Positions 8,867 through 15,758 of a stretch of 22,976 bases of DNA are shown in pieces. The position numbers and the translations under genes were made by a program. The notes below the pieces were generated by a model. The model did no database searches and had not been told where the DNA came from. It saw only the letters and a program-made list of their open reading frames with translations. Each line of letters starts with the position of its first letter. Positions within the stretch are counted from its first letter, which is position 1. This DNA is from Candidatus Woesearchaeota archaeon. GTDB lineage: Archaea > Nanobdellota > Nanobdellia > Woesearchaeales > JAUUYB01. The stretch lies in assembly GCA_030590605.1 (NCBI GenBank), contig JAUUYB010000003.1, positions 1 through 22,976 on the forward strand. The letters run 5' to 3'.

Positions 8867-8881
8867 TTGATAATTCATGCA

Positions 8882-8902
8882 TTGTAGAAATTTGTTCTAC
8901 AA
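8882..8902. repeat. Short palindrome / hairpin just after the operon
   Basis: TTGTAGAA (8882-8889) and TTCTACAA (8895-8902) form a perfect 8-bp stem with a 5-base loop, 16 bases after the asnB stop. It may be an RNA hairpin at the operon's 3' end or a protein-binding palindrome. It lacks the downstream T-run of a bacterial intrinsic terminator. Its last two bases overlap the left copy of the 9-bp duplication that flanks the adjacent element. Confidence 0.6.
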
Positions 8903-8909
8903 AGCCTCC
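8901..8909 (+). repeat. Left target-site duplication (9 bp)
   Basis: AAAGCCTCC directly abuts the left terminal inverted repeat and is repeated exactly at 9119-9127 beyond the right terminus. A perfect 9-bp direct repeat adjoining both ends is the footprint of transposition. Confidence 0.85.
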
Positions 8910-8926
8910 GGCTATTATGGAATCCT
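8910..8926 (+). repeat. Left terminal inverted repeat
   Basis: GGCTATTATGGAATCCT is complementary to the right end with a single mismatch at position 11 of 17. Confidence 0.82.
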
Positions 8927-8970
8927 CGCTACTATCGTCAGTCCGAGCTTCCACTCTTAACACATTTCAG

Positions 8971-9047
8971 CCGTCGTTAGGGGAGCCAAGAAAACCGATA
9001 GGTTTTCTGGCACAAATGAGCTTTGCTCATTTTGTGGCTCCCTACGG
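8971..9047 (+). other. Nested hairpins (three-way-junction fold) inside the MITE-like element
   Basis: An outer stem pairs GGGAGCCA (8981-8988) with TGGCTCCC (9035-9042), extended by CCGT (8971-8974) with ACGG (9044-9047). Inside are two further hairpins. One is AGAAAACC (8989-8996) with GGTTTTCT (9001-9008) around a GATA loop. The other is ACAAATGAGC (9012-9021) with GCTCATTTTGT (9025-9035), with one bulged T and a TTT loop. The fold is dense and could exist in DNA or RNA. No known RNA family is recognised. Confidence 0.65.
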
Positions 9048-9101
9048 GAACGCAGGCTTCTCGATGAAAGTAAAAGGTAGCGAGGAAGATAGTAGAGGAA
9101 T

Positions 9102-9118
9102 AGGATTTCATAATAGCC
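9102..9118 (-). repeat. Right terminal inverted repeat
   Basis: Its reverse complement is GGCTATTATGAAATCCT, matching the left end at 16 of 17 positions. The element boundary is set by the exact 9-mer that follows. Confidence 0.82.
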
Positions 9119-9127
9119 AAAGCCTCC
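9119..9127 (+). repeat. Right target-site duplication (9 bp)
   Basis: This is an exact copy of AAAGCCTCC at 8901-8909. Removing the element plus one copy restores a plausible uninterrupted intergenic sequence running from the palindrome at 8882-8902 into the TATA box at 9129-9141. Confidence 0.85.
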
Positions 9128-9128
9128 C

Positions 9129-9141
9129 AAAAGTTTTTAAG
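9129..9141 (+). promoter_or_regulatory. Archaeal BRE/TATA promoter for the sulfotransferase
   Basis: AAAAGTTTTTAAG, preceded by an A/C-rich stretch, resembles an archaeal TFB/TBP site. Its centre is about 49 bp before the ATG at 9186, giving a leader of roughly 20 bases that contains a weak GATGAAAG ribosome-binding segment. It lies just outside the insertion element, so the gene does not need a promoter from that element. Confidence 0.5.
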
Positions 9142-9185
9142 TGACAATTTTTCCCATGTTTTTACTGATATAAGTTTGATGAAAG

Positions 9186-10034
9186 ATGGCTAGAAAAAGA
9201 CCGATAAGAGACGGACTCAGACGTACGAAACATGAGGTTAGTGAATGGCTGTACAGGCATCCTCCCCTCTGGCATGTCTCAGATGATATAAGGCGGTTCT
9301 TTGTCATGACTTTTCAGCAGAGCTATCAATGCATGGTCGCAGATACCATTTTATTCTCTTACTCTAAATCAGGGAGCACTTGGATGAGGACGATTCTGGC
9401 GAAATATTACAGTCTGATCTATGATGTGCCTTTCACCATAGATCTCCATAAGAAGCTCCATCCGAAGCTCCCGAGGATAGCTTTCGCGCATCTTCTGAAA
9501 TATTCCAGGTTCGGGAAAGGAAAGAGATTCATTTTCCTTTTCAGGGATCCTCGCGATATCCTTGTATCATTCTATTTCCATAGGCATTTCAGGGCCAGAC
9601 TGAACACTTTCGATGGGACCTTGTCAGAGTTCATACGTGATAAAAGTGAACATGGTGTCAAGAATCTTGTTAGATGGAGGAAGGAGGTCCCGATTGCTGC
9701 AAAGCTTGCGAAATCCTCTCATTATGCAAGGTATGAGGACATGCGTAAGGATATCAGGAAGGAGATAATCAGGCTCATCCGTTTTCTGAGGATACGATTG
9801 GATGAGGACAAGGTCGATGAGGTGATTAAGTTCACGGAATTCAAGAACATGCAGAAGTTAGAGAAGAAGAGACAGCTTAATTTCAATATGTTTCATAAGC
9901 ATGACACATCTGATGTTAAGACTTATCATATCAGGAAAGGGAAGGTCGGCGGTTACAAGGAAGAGCTAAGCGCAGAAGATATTGCTTACATCGACAAGGC
10001 TGTTAAAGGACTCCCGAAGATCCCTATTGAATGA
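9186..10034 (+). CDS. PAPS-dependent sulfotransferase
   Basis: This 282-residue protein resembles the Sulfotransfer_1 family. The 5'-phosphosulfate loop is visible as SYSKSGSTWMRT (near residues 57-68), the equivalent of PKSGTTW. The 3'-phosphate site is FIFLFRDPRDILVSFYFH, containing the conserved Arg and Ser. Near the C-terminus, IRKGKVGGYKEELS matches the RKGxxGxW adenine-contact motif, with Tyr in place of Trp. The enzyme transfers sulfate from PAPS to a hydroxyl or amino group; in this locus a glycan is the likely acceptor. APS kinase and PAP phosphatase in the preceding operon would supply PAPS and remove PAP. No signal peptide or membrane span is obvious, so sulfation would be cytoplasmic, on a nucleotide- or lipid-linked intermediate. 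The acceptor is not deducible. Confidence 0.87.
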   Translation: MARKRPIRDGLRRTKHEVSEWLYRHPPLWHVSDDIRRFFVMTFQQSYQCMVADTILFSYSKSGSTWMRTILAKYYSLIYDVPFTIDLHKKLHPKLPRIAFAHLLKYSRFGKGKRFIFLFRDPRDILVSFYFHRHFRARLNTFDGTLSEFIRDKSEHGVKNLVRWRKEVPIAAKLAKSSHYARYEDMRKDIRKEIIRLIRFLRIRLDEDKVDEVIKFTEFKNMQKLEKKRQLNFNMFHKHDTSDVKTYHIRKGKVGGYKEELSAEDIAYIDKAVKGLPKIPIE

Positions 10035-10037
10035 TAT

Positions 10038-11618
10038 TTATCTAATCTTTATCGATTTTTTACCAGAAAGTTTTTCTATCGTATCGACTATCCGTTCTGA
10101 ACATTTCCCGTCGATTATTCCGCATCTGTCCTTGATGTATACATCGACTTTCTTCTGTATCTTCTGATCAGGTTGGAATGCTTTTTCTATCGAGCCAGTT
10201 ATGTTCCCTGAGTAGCCGACATTTATCGACACATGATCCTTTGTGATCCATGACGTGAAAAAATCTTTTGTGTGGTCTTTGTCTGCGATAGAGACTGTGA
10301 CTACCGGTCTTCCGATGATCATCGCCTCAATGCTCGCGTTTGATCCGAAGTGGACGAAGATGTCGTGTTCTGCGATCATTGCGTAGAATTCATTCCCGGA
10401 AATGCTTCCCGGTTTGATGACGGTATCAGGCAGTCCGATGTCTGCAACTATCTTTTCGTATACTTTCAGGTATTTTTCTCTAGGGTGGAGCTTGATCGTG
10501 ATATTGGAAGGAGCTGCATCGCCGATGCCTTTCAGGACTCGTTCTATCCTCTCAAAATATGTTTTCTTCGCTAGGAATCCGTCTTCGACTACAGGACTGG
10601 TGGCTATGAATACGGATCTCCTTTCTTTCATGTTCTTGCCTGCGAACTTCGATGCATCATCATAGATTACAGGTCCGCTTATGTGGATATGCTCAGGAGA
10701 TAGACCGTGTTTCTCTATCAGTTTCTTGTCAGTCTCATTGAATGTGGATATGTCTGTCAGGTATTCTATCTTTGGAGGGAGGTCGAGGACGCCTCCGCAG
10801 TGCTGGATTGCAAGAGAAGGGATGCCCTCCTTGTGCGCAGCGACTATCATAGCTTTCTCGTGGATGCTGTCAAGGCCTGTTCCGACTGCAAGTGATATCT
10901 TTCCTGTTGACATTACTTCGTGAAACGCCTTGTAGTAGAGTATCGATAAGAACATGAGTTCTTTTGAGAATAGGAAATCGAATGTCGGGCGGAGCATAGC
11001 CCAATATCTGTTTTCTGTCAGGAGTCGGTTCTTGTCTGGGATGCGTTTCCATCTGTCTGCCATCCGTCGTGAGATCTTTTTAGAATCATCGATCATCTTT
11101 TTGTTGATGTAACTATAGATAGTCCGTCTTCCGGAAAGCTGTTTGTGTTTGGTTGATGGAAATGGGTCGACGAAGATAGGAGCAGGTTCAGGTCCCTTGC
11201 GTTCTGCCATGATATCCAGTATCGACTGCAGTCTGAATATGTTCTTCCCATGGATATGGTTGGAGTAGGTCAGGAATAGCACGCTATTTTCTTTGAGAGC
11301 AGGAGGTTTCTTTCCTGAGAAGAACCGTATCTTCCTCCACTCATTCAACCAGATGGCTTTTGCGATAGCGCGCGAGATGACTGCCCGTTTGATCAGCCCT
11401 GCTTTCCCTATATGCATCTTCTTTATGTCTTCAGTGGTCAGGAGCTGAGAAGGTATGAAGCTTATAGTATATTGGGTGAAGAACCTCTTGTAGAACCACC
11501 ATATTGGGATCCCTTCGAAGGAGAGATATTCATCGAATCGCTTCCCAGGAATGACTTCTACATCTTCGATTCTTTTGATGATGTCTTCGATCTCTGGAGA
11601 TCCTGTTTTTTGACCCAT
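10038..11618 (-). CDS. Putative capsule-type GT-B glycosyltransferase
   Basis: This is a 526-residue protein with no confident family match by eye. The C-terminal half has a GT-B-like pattern: IKLHPREKYLKVYEKI, then HDIFVHFGSNASIEAMIIGRPVVTVS. That resembles the donor domain of capsule-synthesis, UDP-GlcNAc epimerase-like and CDP-glycerol transferase-like proteins. The middle has a second Rossmann-like stretch (SLAVGTGLDSIHEKAMIVAAHKEGIPSLAIQHCGG) typical of the acceptor side in such enzymes. The N-terminal 100 residues are basic and aromatic, with WWFYKRFF, and may contact membrane. No signal peptide is seen. It converges with the sulfotransferase gene (3-bp gap) and has its own promoter. 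A surface-polysaccharide transferase is likely; substrate unknown. Confidence 0.65.
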   Translation of the reverse strand: MGQKTGSPEIEDIIKRIEDVEVIPGKRFDEYLSFEGIPIWWFYKRFFTQYTISFIPSQLLTTEDIKKMHIGKAGLIKRAVISRAIAKAIWLNEWRKIRFFSGKKPPALKENSVLFLTYSNHIHGKNIFRLQSILDIMAERKGPEPAPIFVDPFPSTKHKQLSGRRTIYSYINKKMIDDSKKISRRMADRWKRIPDKNRLLTENRYWAMLRPTFDFLFSKELMFLSILYYKAFHEVMSTGKISLAVGTGLDSIHEKAMIVAAHKEGIPSLAIQHCGGVLDLPPKIEYLTDISTFNETDKKLIEKHGLSPEHIHISGPVIYDDASKFAGKNMKERRSVFIATSPVVEDGFLAKKTYFERIERVLKGIGDAAPSNITIKLHPREKYLKVYEKIVADIGLPDTVIKPGSISGNEFYAMIAEHDIFVHFGSNASIEAMIIGRPVVTVSIADKDHTKDFFTSWITKDHVSINVGYSGNITGSIEKAFQPDQKIQKKVDVYIKDRCGIIDGKCSERIVDTIEKLSGKKSIKIR

Positions 11619-11640
11619 GATATATCCCTCTTAGACTGTG

Positions 11641-11650
11641 TTTATATAAT
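11641..11650 (-). promoter_or_regulatory. TATA box for the 526-aa glycosyltransferase gene
   Basis: On the minus strand the box reads ATTATATAAA, preceded by GAGAA as a possible BRE. Its centre lies 27-28 bp before the ATG at 11618, predicting a leaderless or nearly leaderless transcript. Confidence 0.6.
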
Positions 11651-11711
11651 TTCTCTTAACTGTACTGAACTGGGGATTCTTTATCTAGGAGCAGGAATGA
11701 TGTTTCGGAAT

Positions 11712-11721
11712 CTTTATAAAG
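11712..11721 (+). promoter_or_regulatory. TATA box for the pseB-pseC operon
   Basis: CTTTATAAAG lies about 37 bp before the ATG at 11753, predicting a short leader of about ten bases. It is divergent from the promoter at 11641-11650. Confidence 0.55.
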
Positions 11722-11752
11722 ATAGTTTGATTTGAGGTATTTTGTGATAATC

Positions 11753-12769
11753 ATGGAAAATCTATTCAAAGATAAGACTGTTCTGATCACTGGAGGCACA
11801 GGTTTCTTAGGAAGATCCCTCGTCAGGAGGATTCTTCCGTTGGGACCGAAGAGCATCAGGGTCTATAGCAGGGACGAAGTAAAACATCATCATTTTCAGG
11901 AAGAATTCAGCAAGGAATGGGATTTGACCCGTTGTTTTGTAGGAGATGTCCGGGATTACCCAAGGTTGAAAAGAGCAGTGAGAGGCGTGGACATAGTGAT
12001 CCATGCTGCAGCACTAAAACGGCTTGACCTCCTCGAATACAATGTTGAAGAAGCGATCAAGACCAATATAGAAGGGACGCTGAATGTCGTCAGGGCATGC
12101 CTTGAGAACGACGTTGAAAGCGCGGTCTTTGTGTCGACAGATAAGGCATGTTCGCCTGTAAACACATATGGCGCTTGCAAGTTTGTCGGTGAACGTATAT
12201 TCTCAGAGAGTAATTTCAGTAAAGGAGACAGGAAGACCAAGTTCACTGTAGTCAGGTATGGAAATGTAATGGACAGCACCGGATCAGTCATACCGTTTTT
12301 CATAGATAAGATCAAGAACAAAGAGCCGATACCGCTGACAGACCCGAGGATGACCAGATTCATCATAAGTCCGGATCAGGCAGTCGATCTGATATTCGAT
12401 GCTTTGACCAACTCAGTCGGGGGAGAGGTTTTCGTTCCACAGCTCCCTGCTTTCAAGGTCACTGACCTTATCGATATCCTGAAAGAGAGATTCAAGGCAG
12501 ATAATAAGATAGTAGACATCGGGATCCGTCCTGGAGAGAAGATCCATGAGATCATGATAAATAGCGCTGAGGTGCCGCTGACTTATAAGCTGAAGAGACT
12601 GCTCGTCGTGACCTCCCAGATCCACAAATACCATGATGATATCTCATATCCTTACGTCAAAGAGGAGAATAAGATCAAGGATGGCGAGATGTTTGAGTAC
12701 AGCTCGAAAGATAACGTGATCCCTAAAGAGGAAGTCAAGAAGATCCTGATAGACTTAGGTCTGATATAA
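11753..12769 (+). CDS. pseB: UDP-GlcNAc 4,6-dehydratase (inverting), PseB-like
   Basis: This is a 338-residue extended SDR. The NAD-binding loop is GGTGFLG (14-20). STDKA (128-132) and Tyr139-x3-Lys143 in NTYGACK form the catalytic set known from FlaA1/PseB, where the Asp-Lys pair and Tyr act in 4,6-dehydration with C5 inversion. The length matches soluble FlaA1/PseB (about 330) rather than the larger membrane-bound WbpM/PglF proteins. It would make UDP-2-acetamido-2,6-dideoxy-4-keto-L-arabino-hexose, the first step to pseudaminic acid. I start at ATG 11753, because the upstream TTG at 11732 adds seven residues and would lie before the predicted transcription start. The aminotransferase gene follows after one base. 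Confidence 0.86.
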   Translation: MENLFKDKTVLITGGTGFLGRSLVRRILPLGPKSIRVYSRDEVKHHHFQEEFSKEWDLTRCFVGDVRDYPRLKRAVRGVDIVIHAAALKRLDLLEYNVEEAIKTNIEGTLNVVRACLENDVESAVFVSTDKACSPVNTYGACKFVGERIFSESNFSKGDRKTKFTVVRYGNVMDSTGSVIPFFIDKIKNKEPIPLTDPRMTRFIISPDQAVDLIFDALTNSVGGEVFVPQLPAFKVTDLIDILKERFKADNKIVDIGIRPGEKIHEIMINSAEVPLTYKLKRLLVVTSQIHKYHDDISYPYVKEENKIKDGEMFEYSSKDNVIPKEEVKKILIDLGLI

Positions 12770-12770
12770 G

Positions 12771-13889
12771 ATGATACCATATGGGCGTCAGCACATCAGT
12801 GAGCAGGACAAGGATGCAGTATTGAGTGCACTCGGAAATGATTTCTTGACGACTGGTCCGAAAATCGAGAAATTTGAGATAGCATTTGCTGAATTCGTCG
12901 GATCCAAGTACGCAGTAGCGGTCTCGAACGGGACTGCAGCACTGCACCTTTCATGTCTTGCAGCAGGTCTTGGAAAAGGGGATGAATTGATCACTTCTCC
13001 TTTGACATTTGTCGCTTCTGCGAACTGCGCATTATATTGCGGTGCGACCCCGAAATTCTCTGATATCGATGAAGATGGTCTTCTTGATCCTGGAAGATTG
13101 ACTTTCAGCGAGAAGACTAAAGTGATTATTCCTGTCCATTATGGGGGATTGCCATGTAAGATGTCTGAAATCAAGGAGATGGCAGATAGCAAAGGGGTCA
13201 CTGTCATCGAGGATGCCTGCCACGCTCTTGGTGCGACCTACAAGGATTCAAAAATTGGTGATTGCACATATTCTCACATGACTATTTTCAGTTTCCATCC
13301 TGTAAAGCATCTGACTACTGGTGAAGGCGGGATGATAACTACTAATTCAAAAGAGTTCTATGACAAGCTTGTCGCTCTTCGGAGTCATGGGATAGTCTCA
13401 GATGGATTGAAGAATGAGTCTCATGGTCCATGGTACCGCGAGATGCAGATGTTGGGTTATAATTATCGTATTACAGATATTCAGTGTGCTTTAGGTCTGA
13501 GTCAGCTTTCCCAGTTGAGCAGCTTTATTGAAAAAAGGAAAATCATTGCAGACAGATACAATGAGGCTTTCAAGGACATGGACAAGATAGGGGTGGTGAA
13601 CCAGAAATCTGATCGGATAAACTCATATCATCTTTATGTGATCAAGGTCCCGGATGTTAAGATGAGATATGACCTGTTCATCTATCTCAAGGACAATGGG
13701 ATATTGTGCCAGGTGCATTATCTTCCGGTATATCTGAATCCATATTATGAGTCTTTGGGATATAAGAAAGGTCTTTGCGTCGATGCTGAAAAGTTCTATG
13801 GGCGTATAATCAGCCTGCCTATATTTCCGGATCTGACTGAGACTGAGCAGGCGAAGGTTATCAGACTTGTCAAGGGATTCTTCAGTTAG
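12771..13889 (+). CDS. pseC: PLP-dependent UDP-sugar aminotransferase, PseC-like
   Basis: This 372-residue DegT/DnrJ/EryC1 family aminotransferase shows GTAALHLSC (phosphate-binding region), VIEDACHALGA (Asp contacting the PLP pyridine) and SFHPVKHLTTGEGGM, with Lys179 as the Schiff-base lysine. The SFHPVKHLT form of the motif is characteristic of PseC enzymes, which convert the PseB keto-sugar to UDP-4-amino-4,6-dideoxy-N-acetyl-altrosamine using glutamate. The one-base spacing behind pseB supports this pairing. The 3' end overlaps the convergent amidotransferase gene by eight bases. Length is normal for the family (about 370-390). Confidence 0.88.
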   Translation: MIPYGRQHISEQDKDAVLSALGNDFLTTGPKIEKFEIAFAEFVGSKYAVAVSNGTAALHLSCLAAGLGKGDELITSPLTFVASANCALYCGATPKFSDIDEDGLLDPGRLTFSEKTKVIIPVHYGGLPCKMSEIKEMADSKGVTVIEDACHALGATYKDSKIGDCTYSHMTIFSFHPVKHLTTGEGGMITTNSKEFYDKLVALRSHGIVSDGLKNESHGPWYREMQMLGYNYRITDIQCALGLSQLSQLSSFIEKRKIIADRYNEAFKDMDKIGVVNQKSDRINSYHLYVIKVPDVKMRYDLFIYLKDNGILCQVHYLPVYLNPYYESLGYKKGLCVDAEKFYGRIISLPIFPDLTETEQAKVIRLVKGFFS

Positions 13890-14994
13890 GAGGGGTCTTA
13901 AGCGTCCATTCTCCATCCACTTTCTCAAGTATGTCCTTATTGACATAGGTATCCCGTATCTTGTCGAACTCTGTAGGGGTTATCCCTATGTAATCGCAGA
14001 ACTCTTGTTTATGTTCCATCTTCCCGTCTCTTTCCTTTACGATCTTCAATCCTTCTTCTCGGGTTATCTCTCCGTTCCTTATGAAGATATTGACTTGGTC
14101 TGTGACCCTGCCGTATCCGTATTTGACCCATTTCAGGTGTTCTCGGATATCAAGCAGTTTCATATCGCAGTTCTCCCAATCCAGCCATGATCCTGCCCAT
14201 GCTCTTGGCAGGTGTTTGAACCCGAGTTTCTCGACTATCTTCAGATGTTCGATGGAGTTCCATTTGTGGTAGTATCCGTAGAATTGTCCGTTGACCCCGA
14301 CTTCCTGTATCTCTTCATCTGTCGGGTAGACAAAGATTTTCAGGTCAGACATGGAGATCTCATCATCTACCATATCCTCTTCCCTAAATCCCCTCATGCA
14401 TCCGAATTCTTGTCTCCATCTCTTGTCAAGGACCTTGTTGTCTCTGCTTGATGCAGGTCCGCCATATTCCAGTTGAGGGTTCTCTCCCCATATCAACAGA
14501 GGGACCTTGAATTTCACGGCGATATGTGCAGGGACAGTATATATCCCGACATGGTTTATCCAATGTGGATCTCCGACAATCTCAAACCCTTTCCTCACGA
14601 GCCTTCTGACAATTTTTGGATTCAATGTGAAATGGATATGGTCGACTCCGATTTCCCTCAGCACATCGAGATTGATCCTTCCGGTATCAGTCTGGTCGAA
14701 TTGATCGAAAGTGACTGCTAAAGGGTTCATCTTATGGGCAACTTTCATCTGGTATGCCTGGAATACGCTGTCTTTTCCTCCGCTTACCGGGACTATGCAG
14801 TCATAATTCATTCCGTCCTTGGAACGGTGCTTGTCGCATATCTTCTTGAATTCTTCAGCTCTTGAATCCCAGTCTATTGCGTTCTCGACCCCTTTTTTCC
14901 TGTCTGCTGAATTGCAGGCATCACATCTGCCTTCTTCATCGAAATAGATATCAGGTTTTGTGTCTGGGAATAGGCATCTTTTGCAGTATTTCAT
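13882..14994 (-). CDS. pseA: N-acetyl sugar amidotransferase, PseA/WbpG-like
   Basis: This is a 370-residue member of the WbpG/PseA/LegX group that forms an acetamidino group from an N-acetyl group on a sugar using ammonia. Residues 1-27 contain two CxxC motifs (C4/C7 and C24/C27), likely a metal site. The PP-loop SGGKDS is at 71-76 in DCIVPVSGGKDS, and WGENPQLEYGG follows. The start at 14994 (MKYCKRC) is preferred over an upstream ATG at 15093, because a GAGGTGA ribosome-binding site sits five bases before it and the extra residues would overlap hisF. It is the last gene of hisH2-hisF2-pseA. In bacteria such a trio acts on pseudaminic/legionaminic acid or on mannosaminuronic sugars; a related set is known for the Methanococcus maripaludis archaellin glycan. 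Pse genes on both sides favour pseudaminic acid here. Confidence 0.86.
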   Translation of the reverse strand: MKYCKRCLFPDTKPDIYFDEEGRCDACNSADRKKGVENAIDWDSRAEEFKKICDKHRSKDGMNYDCIVPVSGGKDSVFQAYQMKVAHKMNPLAVTFDQFDQTDTGRINLDVLREIGVDHIHFTLNPKIVRRLVRKGFEIVGDPHWINHVGIYTVPAHIAVKFKVPLLIWGENPQLEYGGPASSRDNKVLDKRWRQEFGCMRGFREEDMVDDEISMSDLKIFVYPTDEEIQEVGVNGQFYGYYHKWNSIEHLKIVEKLGFKHLPRAWAGSWLDWENCDMKLLDIREHLKWVKYGYGRVTDQVNIFIRNGEITREEGLKIVKERDGKMEHKQEFCDYIGITPTEFDKIRDTYVNKDILEKVDGEWTLKTPPN

Positions 14995-14999
14995 ATTTT

Positions 15000-15006
15000 T
15001 CACCTC
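15000..15006 (-). promoter_or_regulatory. Shine-Dalgarno GAGGTGA setting the PseA-like start
   Basis: On the minus strand GAGGTGA precedes ATG 14994 by five bases and includes the hisF2 stop codon. It argues against the longer upstream start. Confidence 0.7.
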
Positions 15007-15758
15007 ATTCGTACAGGGATTCCGTCCTTGTCGAGTTCTTGTTTGATCGTAATTATGCTTTCTCCGACCCAAAAGAAGATGCTTGCGCAACACACTGCAT
15101 CTGCTCCGCTGTCTTTGATGACTTCTTTGATGTCAGATATCTTGCCTGCGCCTCCGTTTGCGATGACTGGCAGCTTGGTCATCTTGGCGACCATCTTTAC
15201 TAGTTCAAGATCGTATCCTTCCATGGTCCCTTCTTTGTCTATGGATGTAAGTAGTATCTCTCCTACTTCTAGGTCCTCGCAGTGCCGTACTATGCTTTCC
15301 GGAGAGTGCGAGGTCTCCTCTTCTCCAGAACATGTATAGACCTTGTAGACATCATCTTTTTTCCTTACATCGATGGACGCCACGACTGCTTGAGAGCCGT
15401 ATTTGTTCACGATTTCCTTGATGAATTCCGGGTCTTTGAATAGTGCTGTGTTGACTATGATCTTGTCTGCGCCAATCTGGAAAAGGAGGTCTACATCTTC
15501 CATCGATCGGATCCCTCCTCCGATTCCAAGAGGCATGAAGCATTCTTTTGCGATGTCTTCAATGACTTCGAAGTTCGGTCTCTCTCCGTTTCTCGATGCC
15601 ATGATATCTAGGAACACCAGTTCATCTGCATTCCGTTCATTAAAGACTCTCGCAGATGTCGTAGGGTCGCCTACCATCCGGAAGTCGGTGAATCTGACGC
15701 TCTTGACGATCGTCCTGTCCTTGAACAGGAGGCAGGGGATTATCCTGACCTTAAGCAT
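15000..15758 (-). CDS. hisF2: HisF2-type cyclase-like (beta/alpha)8 subunit of sugar amidination
   Basis: This is a 252-residue HisF family TIM barrel. In histidine biosynthesis HisF cyclises PRFAR using ammonia from HisH. Here the N-terminal motif reads RIIPCLLFKDR: the position of the catalytic Asp11 of HisF (IPCLDV) is Leu. The second catalytic Asp (SIDVR, Asp130 equivalent) and phosphate-binding motifs GIGGGIRS and IANGGAG are kept. Loss of Asp11 fits HisF2/WbpH-type proteins, which probably channel ammonia to the PseA/WbpG enzyme rather than make histidine. The start at 15758 overlaps the hisH2 stop by eight bases; five extra residues are possible upstream but not conserved. Confidence 0.85.
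   Translation of the reverse strand: MLKVRIIPCLLFKDRTIVKSVRFTDFRMVGDPTTSARVFNERNADELVFLDIMASRNGERPNFEVIEDIAKECFMPLGIGGGIRSMEDVDLLFQIGADKIIVNTALFKDPEFIKEIVNKYGSQAVVASIDVRKKDDVYKVYTCSGEEETSHSPESIVRHCEDLEVGEILLTSIDKEGTMEGYDLELVKMVAKMTKLPVIANGGAGKISDIKEVIKDSGADAVCCASIFFWVGESIITIKQELDKDGIPVRMR

Larger units (their letters stand above)
8910..9118. mobile_element. MITE-like non-autonomous insertion element, 209 bp
   Basis: The ends form 17-bp terminal inverted repeats. The left, GGCTATTATGGAATCCT (8910-8926), matches the reverse complement of 9102-9118 at 16 of 17 positions. Both ends are flanked by the identical 9-mer AAAGCCTCC. Further inward, CCTCGCTAC (8924-8932) pairs perfectly with 9077-9085, and CTACTATC (8929-8936) with 9088-9095. 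The centre folds into a compact branched structure. No transposase or other convincing ORF is present; the open frame through it lacks a recognisable domain. Size, inverted ends, duplication and absence of coding capacity define a MITE. The parent family was not identified. It lies between the asnB end and the sulfotransferase promoter, so it may have separated genes that were once co-transcribed. Confidence 0.8.

Noticed and set aside
8901..9127. Two copies of AAAGCCTCC as a CRISPR or tandem repeat
   Set aside because: Only two 9-mers occur, both abutting inverted ends. A target-site duplication explains them fully.
8854..9144. Open frame through the intergenic region, 96 codons
   Set aside because: It covers the inverted repeats and hairpins of the insertion element, begins inside asnB, and has no domain-like or compositional support.
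10044..10056. T-rich run after the sulfotransferase as a transcription terminator
   Set aside because: The run lies in the coding end of the convergent gene and is short; support is too weak to list as a feature.
11732..11752. TTG start for PseB at 11732
   Set aside because: It lies at or before the predicted transcription start and adds residues ahead of the usual SDR N-terminus.
14995..15093. Longer N-terminus for the PseA-like gene from ATG 15093
   Set aside because: It would overlap hisF2 by 94 bases, adds 33 non-conserved residues, and a good GAGGTGA site marks ATG 14994.
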